Positions 54,750-64,000 of a DNA stretch of 64,000 nucleotides are shown here, in pieces. The stretch covers positions 124,001 through 188,000 of the forward strand of contig CAWAHD010000003.1 of assembly GCA_963781785.1 (NCBI GenBank), in the 5' to 3' direction. Source of the DNA: CAWAHD01 sp963781785. Lineage in GTDB: Bacteria > Planctomycetota > Planctomycetia > Isosphaerales > Isosphaeraceae. The first letter of the stretch is position 1; every line of letters starts with the position of its first letter. A program made the position numbers and the translations under genes. The notes below the pieces were generated by a model, which searched no databases, was not told the DNA's origin, and saw nothing but the letters and a program-made list of their open reading frames with translations.

Positions 54750-55321
54750 TCAGACCACTAGGTCAGTAAGCCAGAGTCCGCGAAGGTTGCAAGCTTATCG
54801 CCCGGCGCCTTCGGATCTGGCCGCCAGCCGTTCCAGTTTCCACGACGACTGTTGCGGATTTAGAACTTACCGGTGAATGTATTTCCTGACTCGTCAAAGG
54901 TGGATTGTGCATTTCCCTTGGCTTGATTCTCTTCATATTTAAATGTGAATATATCATCACTTTTATGGTGTACCGCCCTCCTGGTCCGTACGATCCGGTC
55001 ACGGATTCCCCCTTTTGCTCGAGCCCAACCATGGCGATTGTGGTGTGCCAGTCGCTCTCAAAGGAACGAATTGGTTCATCACCAGCCGCCAGCGGGATTA
55101 ATGTACAAACACGTCATGCCAACATGGCGGAATTGGTCGCATTGCCGTGCTCCGTCTTGATCGAGTGAGCCAAAGCTTCCCGGAGCGGCACTCGGAGACG
55201 GTTTTGAAGTGGACGCTTGGAATCCATCCAGAATGCGTCAGTCTGGCACCGCGTGCAAGCGCTGGGCGCAAGAACGTCGCGTTGAGTACTGCTGAGTAAG
55301 ATCGCACTCGACTTCATGGAT
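54750..55321. other. Intergenic, 570 bp
   Basis: No gene recognised. An 87-residue plus-strand frame (54905-55168) and competing minus-strand frames show no protein-like features. Confidence 0.45.
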
Positions 55322-55912
55322 TCAGTGACGGGGAATGGGAGTGCCACACTCGCGACAGTTGGCGGCACTCAGGTGAACGGGCTTCTTGCAGCGAGGACAG
55401 ACCCGCAAGCCCGTCTCGAATTTGGCGACTGAGGGAGGAGGCATGGCGGGTGCTGTCACCCCAAAGTCTGTTCCAGGAGCTGTGCCAGAGACGACGGCGA
55501 CTAAGCCGGTGGTTGAGCTTGAGCTTCCGGGCTGAGTGGGGTTCGCCGCATGCTGTGCAGCCCATTGCTCAAGTTGCGCCAGGTCATCGGCGTCGAGATC
55601 CACAGTCCGTGCTTCAGGATCGGACAGTCCGGATCGCTTTGCAGTTGCAGAGAGCTTGGCGGACGGGGGAACCGGGACGACTCTCCCGCAATCAGGACAT
55701 TTGCCAGCAACCGGCCGGGCAGTGGCGGCTACCTTTAACCGCCGGCCACACGGACAAGGGAATCTCAGGTAACCATCACCGGTCTCGTCGTTTGTTTCAA
55801 GGGGTGGGCGGCGAAGCCGGATGTGTGCACCACACCGAGGGCAGTCGATGCGCTCGGGACTATCAGGCGGGACTTTTAGTTTTTCGCCACAACGGCAGGT
55901 CACCCGAGGCAT
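55322..55912 (-). CDS. Zinc-ribbon protein
   Basis: 196 residues from the ATG at 55912 (MPRVTCRCGEKLKVP). Three cysteine pairs/ribbons: CRCGEKL with CPRCGAHI, FPCPCGRRLKV with CPDCGRVVPVP, and near the C-terminus CPRCKKPVHLSAANCRECG. The middle is a Ser/Thr/Pro/Ala-rich linker. This type of CxCG/CPxCG protein without enzymatic domain is common in planctomycetes and its function is unknown. Minus strand, at the end of the larE/cysteine desulfurase cluster. Confidence 0.75.
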   Translation of the reverse strand: MPRVTCRCGEKLKVPPDSPERIDCPRCGAHIRLRRPPLETNDETGDGYLRFPCPCGRRLKVAATARPVAGKCPDCGRVVPVPPSAKLSATAKRSGLSDPEARTVDLDADDLAQLEQWAAQHAANPTQPGSSSSTTGLVAVVSGTAPGTDFGVTAPAMPPPSVAKFETGLRVCPRCKKPVHLSAANCRECGTPIPRH

Positions 55913-56010
55913 GAGATGAACCTGGTGGTTATTCTGGCGACTGCCAGAGGTTGGTGGTTGTGGGCATTCAGAGACCTGCCACACGCTTCTCTCTTGAAAT
56001 TGCCCGCCAG

Positions 56011-56870
56011 CTAATGACTTGCAGCTTGCAGCTTGTCACGTCCGACGCCCCGCAGCAGGTCTTCCACCGGGATCACGCTGTTGAGGCTGCCTGAACGGAA
56101 CCCTTCGAGATCGAGCGTGACGAACTTGAAGCCGAGAGCACGGAAGGCTAGGATCAGCTCACTGCGAAGCTCGATATCGATGAAGCGGGCGAGGTCGTCG
56201 AGCGGAACCTCGATGCGGGCCAAGTCTCCCTTGTGATAGCGCACTCGCAACACTCGCAAACCGCGCCGGCGAAGCCATTGTTCAGCCTGATCGATCATCC
56301 TGTTGCGCTCGGGGCTCACTTCTTCTCCGTAGGCGATTCGGCTCGACAGGCAAGGTGTTGCTGGCTTGTCCCACGTCGGCAAGTCCCAGGCTTGAGCCAG
56401 GGCGCGGACGTCGGCCTTGCCCAGTCCACACTCTTGGAGAGGGTGCCGTACCCCATGCTCGGAGGCAGGCGCAAGCCGGGGCGATAATCACCCATATCGT
56501 CAACATTGGCCCCCGACGCGATCACGTCGGCTCCCAGCTCCCCCCGCATCTTCTCCAGGCTCCCGTAGAGCTCACTCTTGCAGAAATAGCAGCGATCGGC
56601 CTCGTTGCGCAGATAATTCGGGTCGGCGAACTCCTCAGTGCAGATAACCTGGTGGCGAATACCGATTCTCCGCGCGAGCTCTTGGGCCTCCTCGAGCTCG
56701 CCAGCCGCCAAGCTCTCCGAAACCGCTGTCACAGCAATCGCTTGATCCCCGACGGCTTCAAACGCTGCCTGGGCCACGACCGTGCTATCGATGCCCCCCG
56801 AGAATGCGACTGCCACCCGACCATAACTACGCAGGGTCTCCACCAACCGCTCGCGGTGTACAGTTTGCAC
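56011..56870 (-). pseudogene. larE: LarE-type ATP-dependent sulfur transferase, one frameshift
   Basis: PP-loop protein of the LarE/asparagine-synthetase-like group. LarE adds sulfur to pyridinium dicarboxylate mononucleotide during nickel-pincer cofactor synthesis, in some species sacrificing its own Cys. Features: FSGGIDSTVVAQAA (PP-loop), AVTAVSESLAAGELEEA, DRCYFCKSELYGSLE with the conserved cysteines, and ASGANVDDMGDYRPGLR. There the frame breaks (about 56470) by what looks like one missing base; it resumes ASEHGVRHPLQECGLGKADV through WDKPATPCLSSRIAYGE. The start is unsure; I use GTG 56870. No larB or larC is adjacent. Confidence 0.8.
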
Positions 56871-57073
56871 TGCGTCGGCTCCGATCCATGCACTGGGCAC
56901 GTTGTACCTCGCTGATGGAAGGCATACCGACGCTGGCCGACAGGCCAGAGCCCTCAAGACGACAGAAATCATTGTAAGGATCGCGGATCAAGGGCTCAAG
57001 ACTCGGATCGCAAAGTCGTACCACTTTGTGGTGACGAATGGGCATTCAAGTCTTCCGCAGTCCAACAGTTAGC

Positions 57074-58248
57074 TTAAGTCTCTACGAGGCTGTGCGTTGC
57101 GCGGTCAAGGGAGCGCACGGTTTTGATAATTCGCGCAACGGCTTCGTCGATTTCAACCTCGGTCGTCGTTGCGCCGAAACTGAACCGAACCGACGATCGC
57201 AATCGGTCATTGGGGACTCGCATAGCCAAGAGGGTCGGAGACGGTCGCGTCGAACCGCTGGCACAGGCCGAGCCCACGGATACTGCGATGCCACTTAGAT
57301 CGAGCTGCATCATAAGGGAGTCACCATCCAAGCCGGGAAATCCAAGGTTGAGTGTCTGGGGCAGTCGAAGATCGCTTCGGGTCGGTCCATTGCGAATGAC
57401 GCGCTCTGGCCCCAAGGCAGCGATCAGGCTGGCTTCGAGCCGTTTGTGCAAGGCAGCCCATCGTGTGGTACGGGCTCTACTCTGGTCCTGCCACGTCGAG
57501 AGAGCAGTTGCGAGCCCCACTGCCAATGGAACCGCAACAGTTCCCGGTCGTCGTCCTTGCTGTTGCCCGCCGCCAAAGAGCCGTGAGCCCAGCCGAACTC
57601 CATTTCGCACCAGAAGAAGACCGATGCCCACCGGACCATGGAATTTATGGGCACTGGCTGCCAGAGTGGCGACACCCAGACTATGAAAATCGACCGGGAT
57701 ACGGCCCACGGCCTGCACAGCGTCAGTATGGACTGGAATGCTCCTCTCAGTCGCCAGGGCTGTTAACTCTCCAACCGGCTGGATCGCCCCGGTCTCGTTG
57801 TTTGCCAACATCAAGGAAACGAATCGAGTCTCGCGCAAATTTTTTCACAAAAATCGGTTGCGTCGGCAATTCCTTGGCTGTTCACTGGTGGTCGGTCCAC
57901 GCGGAAGCCGGCTGCTTCGAGCCGGGCAACCGGCTCGGCAACTGCTGGATGCTCGATCGGGCTCAAGACGACGTGCCCTGGTGATCCCTCGGCACCGGCC
58001 AAGCCGAAAACAGCCAAGTTGTTGGCCTCGGTCCCTCCCGAGGTGAAAATCACTTCCCCCGGGTCGGCCCCCAAGATCTGCGCAACTGTATCCTTGGCAA
58101 ACTCCCATGCCCTCCGGGCCGAACGGCCAAAAGTATGCCGGCTCTCGGCATTGCCTGCCGCTAAAAAATGCGGACGCATTGCCTCGAGAACTTCGGGGGC
58201 CAGAGGAGTCGTGGCGTTATGATCCAGATAAATCGGCGCAGCATGCAT
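57074..58248 (-). pseudogene. Cysteine desulfurase (NifS/IscS type), one frameshift
   Basis: PLP enzyme releasing sulfur from cysteine as an enzyme-bound persulfide. From ATG 58248: IYLDHNATTPLAPEVLEAM, TSGGTEANNLAVFG and SPIEHPAV. Near 57845 the frame slips at a six-A run; the second frame gives RETRFVSLMLANNETGAIQP, SAHKFHGPVGIGLLL (PLP lysine) and VSVGSACASGSTRPSPTLL (catalytic cysteine). One more A would restore a protein of about 391 residues. It lies just upstream of larE on the same strand, so it may supply sulfur to it or to tRNA thiolation. Confidence 0.85.
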
Positions 58249-58277
58249 CTCTGATCCGAAACGTCAAAAGGCACGGG

Positions 58278-58646
58278 TCAGTCAAGGCAGCGAAGCGTGA
58301 GTACTAGCCCCGCCAGGAAAAGTGGGATACCGATCAAGAATAACGGTCCCGCCCAGAGTGCCATGCCGACCACCATGAGCATAAACCCCATCGCCACTGC
58401 GGCGATTCGTCCTAGCCAGGCGATCGTCCAGAAGGCGATGCGAAACGGCAGGCTGACAACGAACCAGAACCCGGCAAGCAGGCTCAAAAACAGCTCGCCC
58501 CATGACCTTGAACGTTGTGGTATGTCGTCGATAGTCGAATCGAACGGTCTGTGAGCTCGTTGTCGGCTTAGGGGCGCAGACGAATCGCCGGCCCATATTC
58601 GGCCAGCTGAATAGTAGCCAGTTGATTCGGACTGGGCTTGCTTCAT
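58278..58646 (-). CDS. Small membrane protein
   Basis: 122 residues from the ATG at 58646 (MKQAQSESTGYYSAG); a longer frame begins at 58736. A polar N-terminus is followed by two hydrophobic segments (LLAGFWFVVSLPFRIAFWTI and AVAMGFMLMVVGMALWAG...LFLAGLVLTL). No domain is recognised. First in the minus-strand cluster with cysteine desulfurase and larE, 30 bp upstream of the former. Confidence 0.6.
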   Translation of the reverse strand: MKQAQSESTGYYSAGRIWAGDSSAPLSRQRAHRPFDSTIDDIPQRSRSWGELFLSLLAGFWFVVSLPFRIAFWTIAWLGRIAAVAMGFMLMVVGMALWAGPLFLIGIPLFLAGLVLTLRCLD

Positions 58647-58831
58647 TCCCTCGCCTGGGTAAATTACAGGCCTATCGATGTGCGCTGCTTGGGTCCGATT
58701 GAAGGTGCCTCGAAGGGTATTCGTCAGTGTCGGCAAACCTTTGAGTCACCGATTAATCGATTATCGCGCGCGATCCAGGTTTGACAAGTAAGCCTCGCAA
58801 TTGCATGCGCCAAGGCAGGGAGGCCTCGACC

Positions 58832-59671
58832 GTGCGCCAATCGATCCTCGTCGTCATGCTGGTGGGTGCCTCCTTCCTCGGAGGAGCCTTCGTCAATGGG
58901 CCGGGGCTGCATTGGGCTAAAACCCGTTTGTTACGATCCCTTGGTCTGAACGATTCAGGCGAGATCGCCTCGATCGATCTCAAGGTAACATCAAGTAGCA
59001 ATACGGCATCCAATGGATCGAATTCCGTCCGGACGGAGGCTGGTACGGTCCAGGGCCCGATTGCTTCGGTACCCACTGTAATTGGTGAAGATCCAAGTTC
59101 TAACCGCGATCCCATTGACGAGTTGACGCCGGTCCGAGCATCTTCGAAATCCGGCAAAGTCGCAGCAAACTCACCATCCTTTTCTGCCTCGTCCTTACCT
59201 TCTCTGAGGCCGGCAACACTCACGTCTGTACGCGCAACGTCATCCAACCAAGTGGCTGCCACAACAGACCCGCAAGTTAAGCCGGCGAAGGCATCAAGGT
59301 CCTTTTTACCCGATTCCCCCGGCGTACCGGCCATCTTAGACTCGCTGGCAGCTTTATTGCCGACCGCTTCGCCGACTGCAGATTCGTCTTCCCCCATTTC
59401 GCCTCGATCTCCGTCATTATCAACGCCGGTCCCAGACGGCAATGATGAATGGGCCGTGCTGGAGCGGAAGATGCAAACTCTCGGCGTGAGCCGGTTCACG
59501 ATCGAGGCTGAACCGGGTGGCCGTGTTGTGTTTTCCTGCTTGATCCCCGTGGCAGGACGGAAAGCGGTGTCGCAGCGGTTTGAGGCAGAGGGGGATGATA
59601 TGGTGCAGGCAGCCCACGCCGCTTTGCGGCGGATCGGGCTCTGGCGAGCTACTCAGGTACCGTCACGCTGA
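58832..59671 (+). CDS. Membrane-anchored Ser/Pro-rich protein of unknown function
   Basis: 279 residues from the GTG at 58832, chosen because AGGGAGG lies 8 nt upstream and the hydrophobic anchor (ILVVMLVGASFLGGAFVNGP) starts at once. A long disordered linker rich in Ser, Thr, Pro and Ala (about residues 60-210) leads to a small C-terminal domain (WAVLERKMQTLGVSRFTIEA, GRVVFSCLIPVAGRKAVSQR, FEAEGDDMVQAAHAALRRI). The domain resembles conserved planctomycete proteins of unknown role; I cannot assign a function. Confidence 0.65.
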   Translation: MRQSILVVMLVGASFLGGAFVNGPGLHWAKTRLLRSLGLNDSGEIASIDLKVTSSSNTASNGSNSVRTEAGTVQGPIASVPTVIGEDPSSNRDPIDELTPVRASSKSGKVAANSPSFSASSLPSLRPATLTSVRATSSNQVAATTDPQVKPAKASRSFLPDSPGVPAILDSLAALLPTASPTADSSSPISPRSPSLSTPVPDGNDEWAVLERKMQTLGVSRFTIEAEPGGRVVFSCLIPVAGRKAVSQRFEAEGDDMVQAAHAALRRIGLWRATQVPSR

Positions 59672-59915
59672 GGAACTGTCTCCGAAAGGCAAGAGCTGGC
59701 TCTGTTGATTTGAACGCGACGTGAGAACTAAGCCCCTTTTCACAAGAGTTCAGAACGGAGATTATCGCGCGAATTGGATTACCCTATAATGCAAATGGGA
59801 CGACATGGGCAGAGTATACGACAAGCGGTCGACACCAGCCGGCTGCAAGCGGGCTATCGTCAAGACCCGGCCGTTACGCTAAGCTGCTTGGTCGTTTCGC
59901 AAGGAAAAGCCGAGC

Positions 59916-60440
59916 ATGGCCAAGGGATCGCCACTTCGTTTGTTGTTGATCGTCACCGGAAGCACCCTCCGGGCAGAAGAGCTGGACCGCCCGCTGGGGT
60001 ATTACCTCAAACAACGGATCGAGCAGTCCCTTAGTCAGTCTATCGCACTCGGTCGACAGGGTCTGAACGATTATCTCGTTCGCCTTGTGGCTGACTTTCG
60101 TTGGATCCATGACGAGCCCCTCCAGGGTCTGCCGACAATCTCCGTGGGGGGCCCTGGTGTTAACGCTCTTGCTCACCGCTGGCTGGAGGATGTCCCTGTC
60201 TCACTGGCTTTCAACGAACGATACTTCATTCAAATGGACCCTGACTTAACCGAGCCCCGGGTTAGCATTTGGGGCATGGATAACATCACTACTCAGGTCG
60301 CTGTTTCCGTATTCGTCGACCGGTTTCTTCCCCGATTCCTGGAACGCTGCGCCACTGTCCCTGCGCTGCTCTCTACGCTGGATGGTGACGGTGAAACCGA
60401 ATCCGGTCTTGATGTCAATGATGATGGTGACGGTGAATAA
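59916..60440 (+). CDS. Conserved hypothetical protein
   Basis: 174 residues, ATG 59916. Starts MAKGSPLRLLLIVTGSTLRA, continues PLGYYLKQRIEQSLSQS, TISVGGPGVNALAHRWLED and ERYFIQMDPDLTEPRVSIWG, and ends with a run of Asp/Gly (DVNDDGDGE). The GGPGVNALAHRW and IWGMDN segments look like the core of a small folded domain. No family recognised; cytosolic by composition. Confidence 0.6.
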   Translation: MAKGSPLRLLLIVTGSTLRAEELDRPLGYYLKQRIEQSLSQSIALGRQGLNDYLVRLVADFRWIHDEPLQGLPTISVGGPGVNALAHRWLEDVPVSLAFNERYFIQMDPDLTEPRVSIWGMDNITTQVAVSVFVDRFLPRFLERCATVPALLSTLDGDGETESGLDVNDDGDGE

Positions 60441-60642
60441 CCGGTTGCCATCGCGATCGAAGGCACCCAAACCACCCGCAATGTTCCTCGGTCCGGCTAA
60501 GACCAAGCCGCTGTGCTTGCTCTACTTCAGCCAACCCTCGTTGTGGAGTTGCACCGCGTCACCCCGTTCGAGGTTTAAAAACAATAGAGTGCTTTAAGTA
60601 AAGGAACCGCGCGCGGAGAGCCGGCGAGATGGCTCTACCAGG

Positions 60643-61935
60643 ATGGTGGCTCACGTCAGTTTCCAGGGAAGGACGAGTTCGCTCATGCGTTCGCCATACC
60701 GGCCACCCCAAGTCGTGGCCAAGTCAGCGTCCACGAGCTTTGGCCTCGTGAGCCGGCGGAGTGCTCAACCGCGGCGGTCAGGAGATGTTGGTGGCCCGTG
60801 GTTCGTGTATGGTACATCGCTCACTCAAGAGACAGGTCTCCTCGGAGGCGGGTTGCTTATTGCTACAGCAGCATGGATATTCACGGCGCCGCTGGCCTCG
60901 GCGGCCGAGGTACATTCTGCCGTCAACTCGACCTTGACTTTATCGCTGGTTGAGCGGACCATCAGCCAGGATCAAGGAACCTGGGTAATCGATTATCGGC
61001 TTCGGCATGCGGGACGGACCGGTGTGATCATCCCGCCGGAAGAGCTCGCGGTGAAAGTTGAAGGCTGGGTCTCAAACTCACGGGTGGGTAGCCACACGGT
61101 GCCGCGTCCGTCTTCGCTTTCCTTACCTCGAGGCGTGGAACTACCAGCCGTAGCTGACGTGATCTTGGCCCCTGATGAGCTGCACAAGTGCCGCGAGCGA
61201 ATGTTTGTTTCAGTCTGGACCGAGGATCACGGCCCGTCTAAACACAGCCTCGGCCCAGGCAATGCAGCCAGAGGGAAAGCCAGCTTATCGCGTTTGCCCG
61301 AGTTGCAGAGCCCCTTGCCGCTCAGTCTCGCTCCCGGTGTAATCGTACACTTCCGGCTCTGCTTGGAGCATCAACATATTCTCTACGGCGATTACGATCC
61401 GCTGCTTGGAGTCCGCACCATCACACTAAGCTTGGGACCGGCCAGCATTCGCGACGTTGTTCCCCTTGATCGCGAACAATATCTGGCGCAACCCCAGTTC
61501 GCCTGGCCCGATCCTCCTGAAGACCGCCGGGATACTCGCCACGCCGTTTCAGGCCCTGATAGTTTGCATCTCGAAGCCGATGTACCCGGCCATCACTACT
61601 ATCGCTATCCCGAGCGTCCCGTCCGATACAGTACCAGGATGCGCCTCAAGTTCTGGTATTTGATCGCTGCTGGCACAGAGGGTGAATGTAGTGTCCGGCT
61701 CGCGCAATTTATGGATACCCCGATCTCCTGGCGACCGCTCCATAATGGACGCTACGAGCAACGCTTGAAGACAATCGGTCGCTGGACCAAGATCGAATGC
61801 ACCATCCAAACCGAACCCGAGGCAACGATGTTGAGTCTCGAGTTTAGGATCGCCAGTGACACCGAGGTTGGCGAGATGTGGATTGACGACGCGAGCCTTG
61901 AGCCAGTAATCGGCGCCGGGCCCGGTGGACCGTGA
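60643..61935 (+). CDS. Exported protein of unknown function
   Basis: Up to 430 residues. A signal-peptide-like segment (GLLGGGLLIATAAWIF, cleavage near ASA-AE) begins only at about residue 65, so the true start is probably one of the later in-frame codons. The mature part is beta-rich (TLTLSLVERTISQDQGTWVI, YRLRHAGRTGVIIPPEELAV and, near the end, CTIQTEPEATMLSLEFRIAS, EVGEMWIDDASLEPV), and the C-terminal third resembles a carbohydrate-binding-type sandwich. No catalytic motif recognised. Confidence 0.6.
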   Translation: MVAHVSFQGRTSSLMRSPYRPPQVVAKSASTSFGLVSRRSAQPRRSGDVGGPWFVYGTSLTQETGLLGGGLLIATAAWIFTAPLASAAEVHSAVNSTLTLSLVERTISQDQGTWVIDYRLRHAGRTGVIIPPEELAVKVEGWVSNSRVGSHTVPRPSSLSLPRGVELPAVADVILAPDELHKCRERMFVSVWTEDHGPSKHSLGPGNAARGKASLSRLPELQSPLPLSLAPGVIVHFRLCLEHQHILYGDYDPLLGVRTITLSLGPASIRDVVPLDREQYLAQPQFAWPDPPEDRRDTRHAVSGPDSLHLEADVPGHHYYRYPERPVRYSTRMRLKFWYLIAAGTEGECSVRLAQFMDTPISWRPLHNGRYEQRLKTIGRWTKIECTIQTEPEATMLSLEFRIASDTEVGEMWIDDASLEPVIGAGPGGP

Positions 61936-62200
61936 TCCATTTCACCGCTCACGCTGCGACTATACACCTTAGACTGATCGATCGTGCTGAAAATGATCCC
62001 GGGCGGGCGGGGTGTTTTTGGTCGATCCGGCGCGCAAGGGGCGAGTGTCTTGGCATCCGGCTGGTGGTTCGTTATGACGGGGTGTCGGCTCGCATCCGGT
62101 GAAACACGAAGCGAGCACAAGGACCCACCACAACCAGCGAATGCTTAAATCGTGCCTTGAATGACGACTTTCACCCTGGACCTTGGCTGTGCTCCGCTCG

Positions 62201-64000
62201 ATGGCTGTCCGCTCACTGCTGGCCGTGGTTTGTCTCGGGGCGGTTGTGTTGATTCTCACACTGGCCGGCGTTGCACCGCTTGGCGGTGATCCGGAGTTGA
62301 TGTACCTGCCGATTAAGTCCGAGCTGAGCCACGCGCTAGCCATGGACCGGCTCCCATTCTGGAGCGATCATTTCGGCCTGGGAACTCCCCTCATCGCCGA
62401 AAGTCATGTTGCGGCGCTCTATCCTCCCAACTGGCTTCTTTACCGGCTCTTTGAGTTCAGGACCGCTTTCCGGCTGTCGATGTGGCTGCATCTGCTGGCG
62501 CTGGCGGCTGCAACGTTTGCCTATGCTCGGGGGCTCAAGATCAGCCGCGCGGGATCAGCTCTAGCCGCGGTGAGCTTCACGTTCTGCGGCTTTCAGGCGC
62601 TGCACATCGTCCACGAACCGTTCTATCATGCGATGCCGTATCTGCCGCTTTGCTTGCTCTTGGCCGACCGCTATGTGGCGACCGGTCGTTTGGCTTGGCT
62701 AGCCGGCCTGGCGCTGGCCTGGGGTTTTCAGATCACCGTGGGGCACTTCCAAATCCAGATGTGGACCGCTGGACTCGTGCTCTTACTTGGCCTTTCGAAG
62801 GTGTGGACTGCCCCGGTCCGGGTGGCATTTGGCGGGTTGTCGGATGAACGGTCAGCCGGACAGGACCAAGTTTTGGCGGTCCGAATCCGAATGCTGGAGC
62901 GATTCGTGGGGATGTTCGCCGGATTGTGCTGGGGGGCGGCGATCGCCTGCGTGCAATTACGGTTGACATGGGAGCTGACCGGGACCGCCGGCTTCGTGCG
63001 CCCTCCGCACCTTCTGGCCAATTACAGTTTCCCCCCAGCGCACTTGGCTCAGTTTGCTTTGCCGGAGGTATTTTTGAGCCGTCCGTCGGGTGTGGGAGGT
63101 GCCTACTGGAACCAGCACGGAACGACCTCGGGTGAAGCCTCTGCCTACGTCGGTATCATCCCATGGATCCTTGCCTTCGCGGGTGCAATGACCGCGACGC
63201 GCAAGAATGGCCTGGCCTTCTGGCGATTGATCGTAGTGCTCTCACTGGCTCTGGCGACGATGCCGGCGTGGTGGCCTGAGGGTTTCTTTTTGTTCCTGCG
63301 ACTGCCGGGCGTGGGCTGGTTCCGCGCCCCGGCGAGGTACACACTCCTGACCAGCTTGGGCCTGGCACTCCTTGCCGGCCGGGGGTTAGACCGTTCGATC
63401 ACGTCCGGCCGATTCTGGAAGGGGCTGGTTCTGGCTGTCATGAGCGGCACAGCCGCCTGTGCGTGGTCGATCCATTGGGTGGGCAGAACCGACTTTCGGA
63501 CCTTCCTCGGAAATGAAACGCTCACCCTGCGGTTCGGGGCAGCCGGTCTTGGCTGGGCTCTCGGTATCGCTGCGATCATCGCCTGGCGGTCAAACCGGCT
63601 TGGTGTCTGGGTGCCGGTTTCAATCGCGATCCTCGAGCTGGTGGTGCTCTTCTTCATCGGGCCAATCGAGTGGGGCCAGCCCAGTCGTTTGGCTGAGAAG
63701 AGTACCGTCATGCACCGGCTGGCTGAGCTGCCCCCCGGAAGCCTGATCGGCGGCCGGTTGTTCAACCTGCCGGTGGATGCTGGTCAATCGACTGCTAATC
63801 CCTATCTGGGCATCACACCGCCGCCGCCAAACTACATGCTGATGTCGGCTGTGCCTCCCGCAAGAAATGACGCAGTCGAGCGCCGCTGGCATCGCCGCTT
63901 TGGTGTCACTCACGGCGTGTGGGGTTCCCTTGACCCGGTCTGGGGAACCGAGATCCTGACCAAGATTGTTGATCCGGCCCTCGATCGCGTCCTGGCAAAT
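62201..64000 (+). CDS. YfhO-like polytopic membrane protein, runs off the window
   Basis: 600 codons are open to the window edge; the 3' end is not seen. ATG 62201 is followed at once by a hydrophobic segment (LLAVVCLGAVVLILTLAGV). Then come PLGGDPELMYLPIKSELSHA, FWSDHFGLGTPLIAESHVAA with LYPPNWLLYRLF, and many transmembrane helices separated by loops such as FALPEVFLSRPSGVGGAYWN and LRLPGVGWFRAPARYTLLT. The order of loops fits YfhO/GT-C-type membrane glycosyltransferases, in which acidic residues of the first external loop (here GGDPE) bind a polyprenyl-phosphate sugar. The substrate is unknown. Confidence 0.75.
   Translation, partial: MAVRSLLAVVCLGAVVLILTLAGVAPLGGDPELMYLPIKSELSHALAMDRLPFWSDHFGLGTPLIAESHVAALYPPNWLLYRLFEFRTAFRLSMWLHLLALAAATFAYARGLKISRAGSALAAVSFTFCGFQALHIVHEPFYHAMPYLPLCLLLADRYVATGRLAWLAGLALAWGFQITVGHFQIQMWTAGLVLLLGLSKVWTAPVRVAFGGLSDERSAGQDQVLAVRIRMLERFVGMFAGLCWGAAIACVQLRLTWELTGTAGFVRPPHLLANYSFPPAHLAQFALPEVFLSRPSGVGGAYWNQHGTTSGEASAYVGIIPWILAFAGAMTATRKNGLAFWRLIVVLSLALATMPAWWPEGFFLFLRLPGVGWFRAPARYTLLTSLGLALLAGRGLDRSITSGRFWKGLVLAVMSGTAACAWSIHWVGRTDFRTFLGNETLTLRFGAAGLGWALGIAAIIAWRSNRLGVWVPVSIAILELVVLFFIGPIEWGQPSRLAEKSTVMHRLAELPPGSLIGGRLFNLPVDAGQSTANPYLGITPPPPNYMLMSAVPPARNDAVERRWHRRFGVTHGVWGSLDPVWGTEILTKIVDPALDRVLAN

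Overview
The window looks like a chromosomal segment of a planctomycete, probably of the Isosphaera/Singulisphaera/Gemmata type. The evidence is a PEP-CTERM exported protein, a giant Ser/Thr kinase followed by a membrane segment and TPRs, small zinc-ribbon proteins, an ispA-dxs pair, and lineage-typical secreted or membrane proteins of unknown function. Genus and species cannot be fixed from sequence alone. No tRNA, rRNA or CRISPR array was seen.

Layout. 0.3-2.5 kb: hemA and a ccsA/hemX-like gene (minus strand). 2.8-8.3 kb: IS1380 and IS3 remnants, a double-GNAT gene with a frameshift, and an ISL3 remnant. 8.26-12.96 kb: element A, a five-gene transposon. 13-22 kb: an IS110 remnant, a membrane TPR protein, the giant kinase, a PEP-CTERM protein and an IS3 fragment. 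22.1-24.8 kb: an intact IS66. 24.9-27.9 kb: dxs and ispA, each frameshifted. 28.2-35.1 kb: a nest of insertion sequences (ISKra4-like fragment, a single-ORF IS66-type element with a perfect 8-bp duplication, a second truncated IS66, and an IS1380 carrying an IS701-like element in its end). 35.1-36.55 kb: a CHC2 gene fragment and two DUF1670 fragments. 36.55-41.25 kb: element B, a second copy of the five-gene transposon on the opposite strand. 41.3-42.9 kb: a 534-residue protein of an unassigned family. 43-49.5 kb: phoU among IS1634-like, IS256, IS66 and IS1380 elements. 49.6-54.7 kb: an IS21-like element with two extra genes, then an IS630 relic. 55.3-64 kb: host genes again (zinc-ribbon protein, larE, cysteine desulfurase, membrane and exported proteins, and a YfhO-like gene running off the end).

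The most notable system is the five-gene transposon present as two diverged copies (A, 4702 bp; B, 4697 bp). Each has the same gene order: a zinc-finger/HTH protein, a DDE (rve) transposase, an ExeA/TniB-like AAA ATPase, a RepA-like AAA_25 ATPase and a CHC2 primase-type zinc finger. Both copies share 22-bp ends with an internal repeated motif, a two-armed inverted repeat before gene 1, and a stem-loop between genes 4 and 5. All ten ORFs are intact although most surrounding mobile elements are broken. The first three genes look like a TniA/TniB-type transposition machine. Genes 4 and 5 look like parts of a replication-initiation machine. That combination in one small transposon is the best candidate here for an undescribed system.

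A second theme is decay. Many transposases are inactivated by short tandem duplications (46, 10 and 4 bp). Five host genes (GNAT, dxs, ispA, larE, cysteine desulfurase) each carry what looks like one missing base, mostly in short homopolymers. That could be real pseudogenisation or residual sequencing error and should be settled before any biology is built on it.
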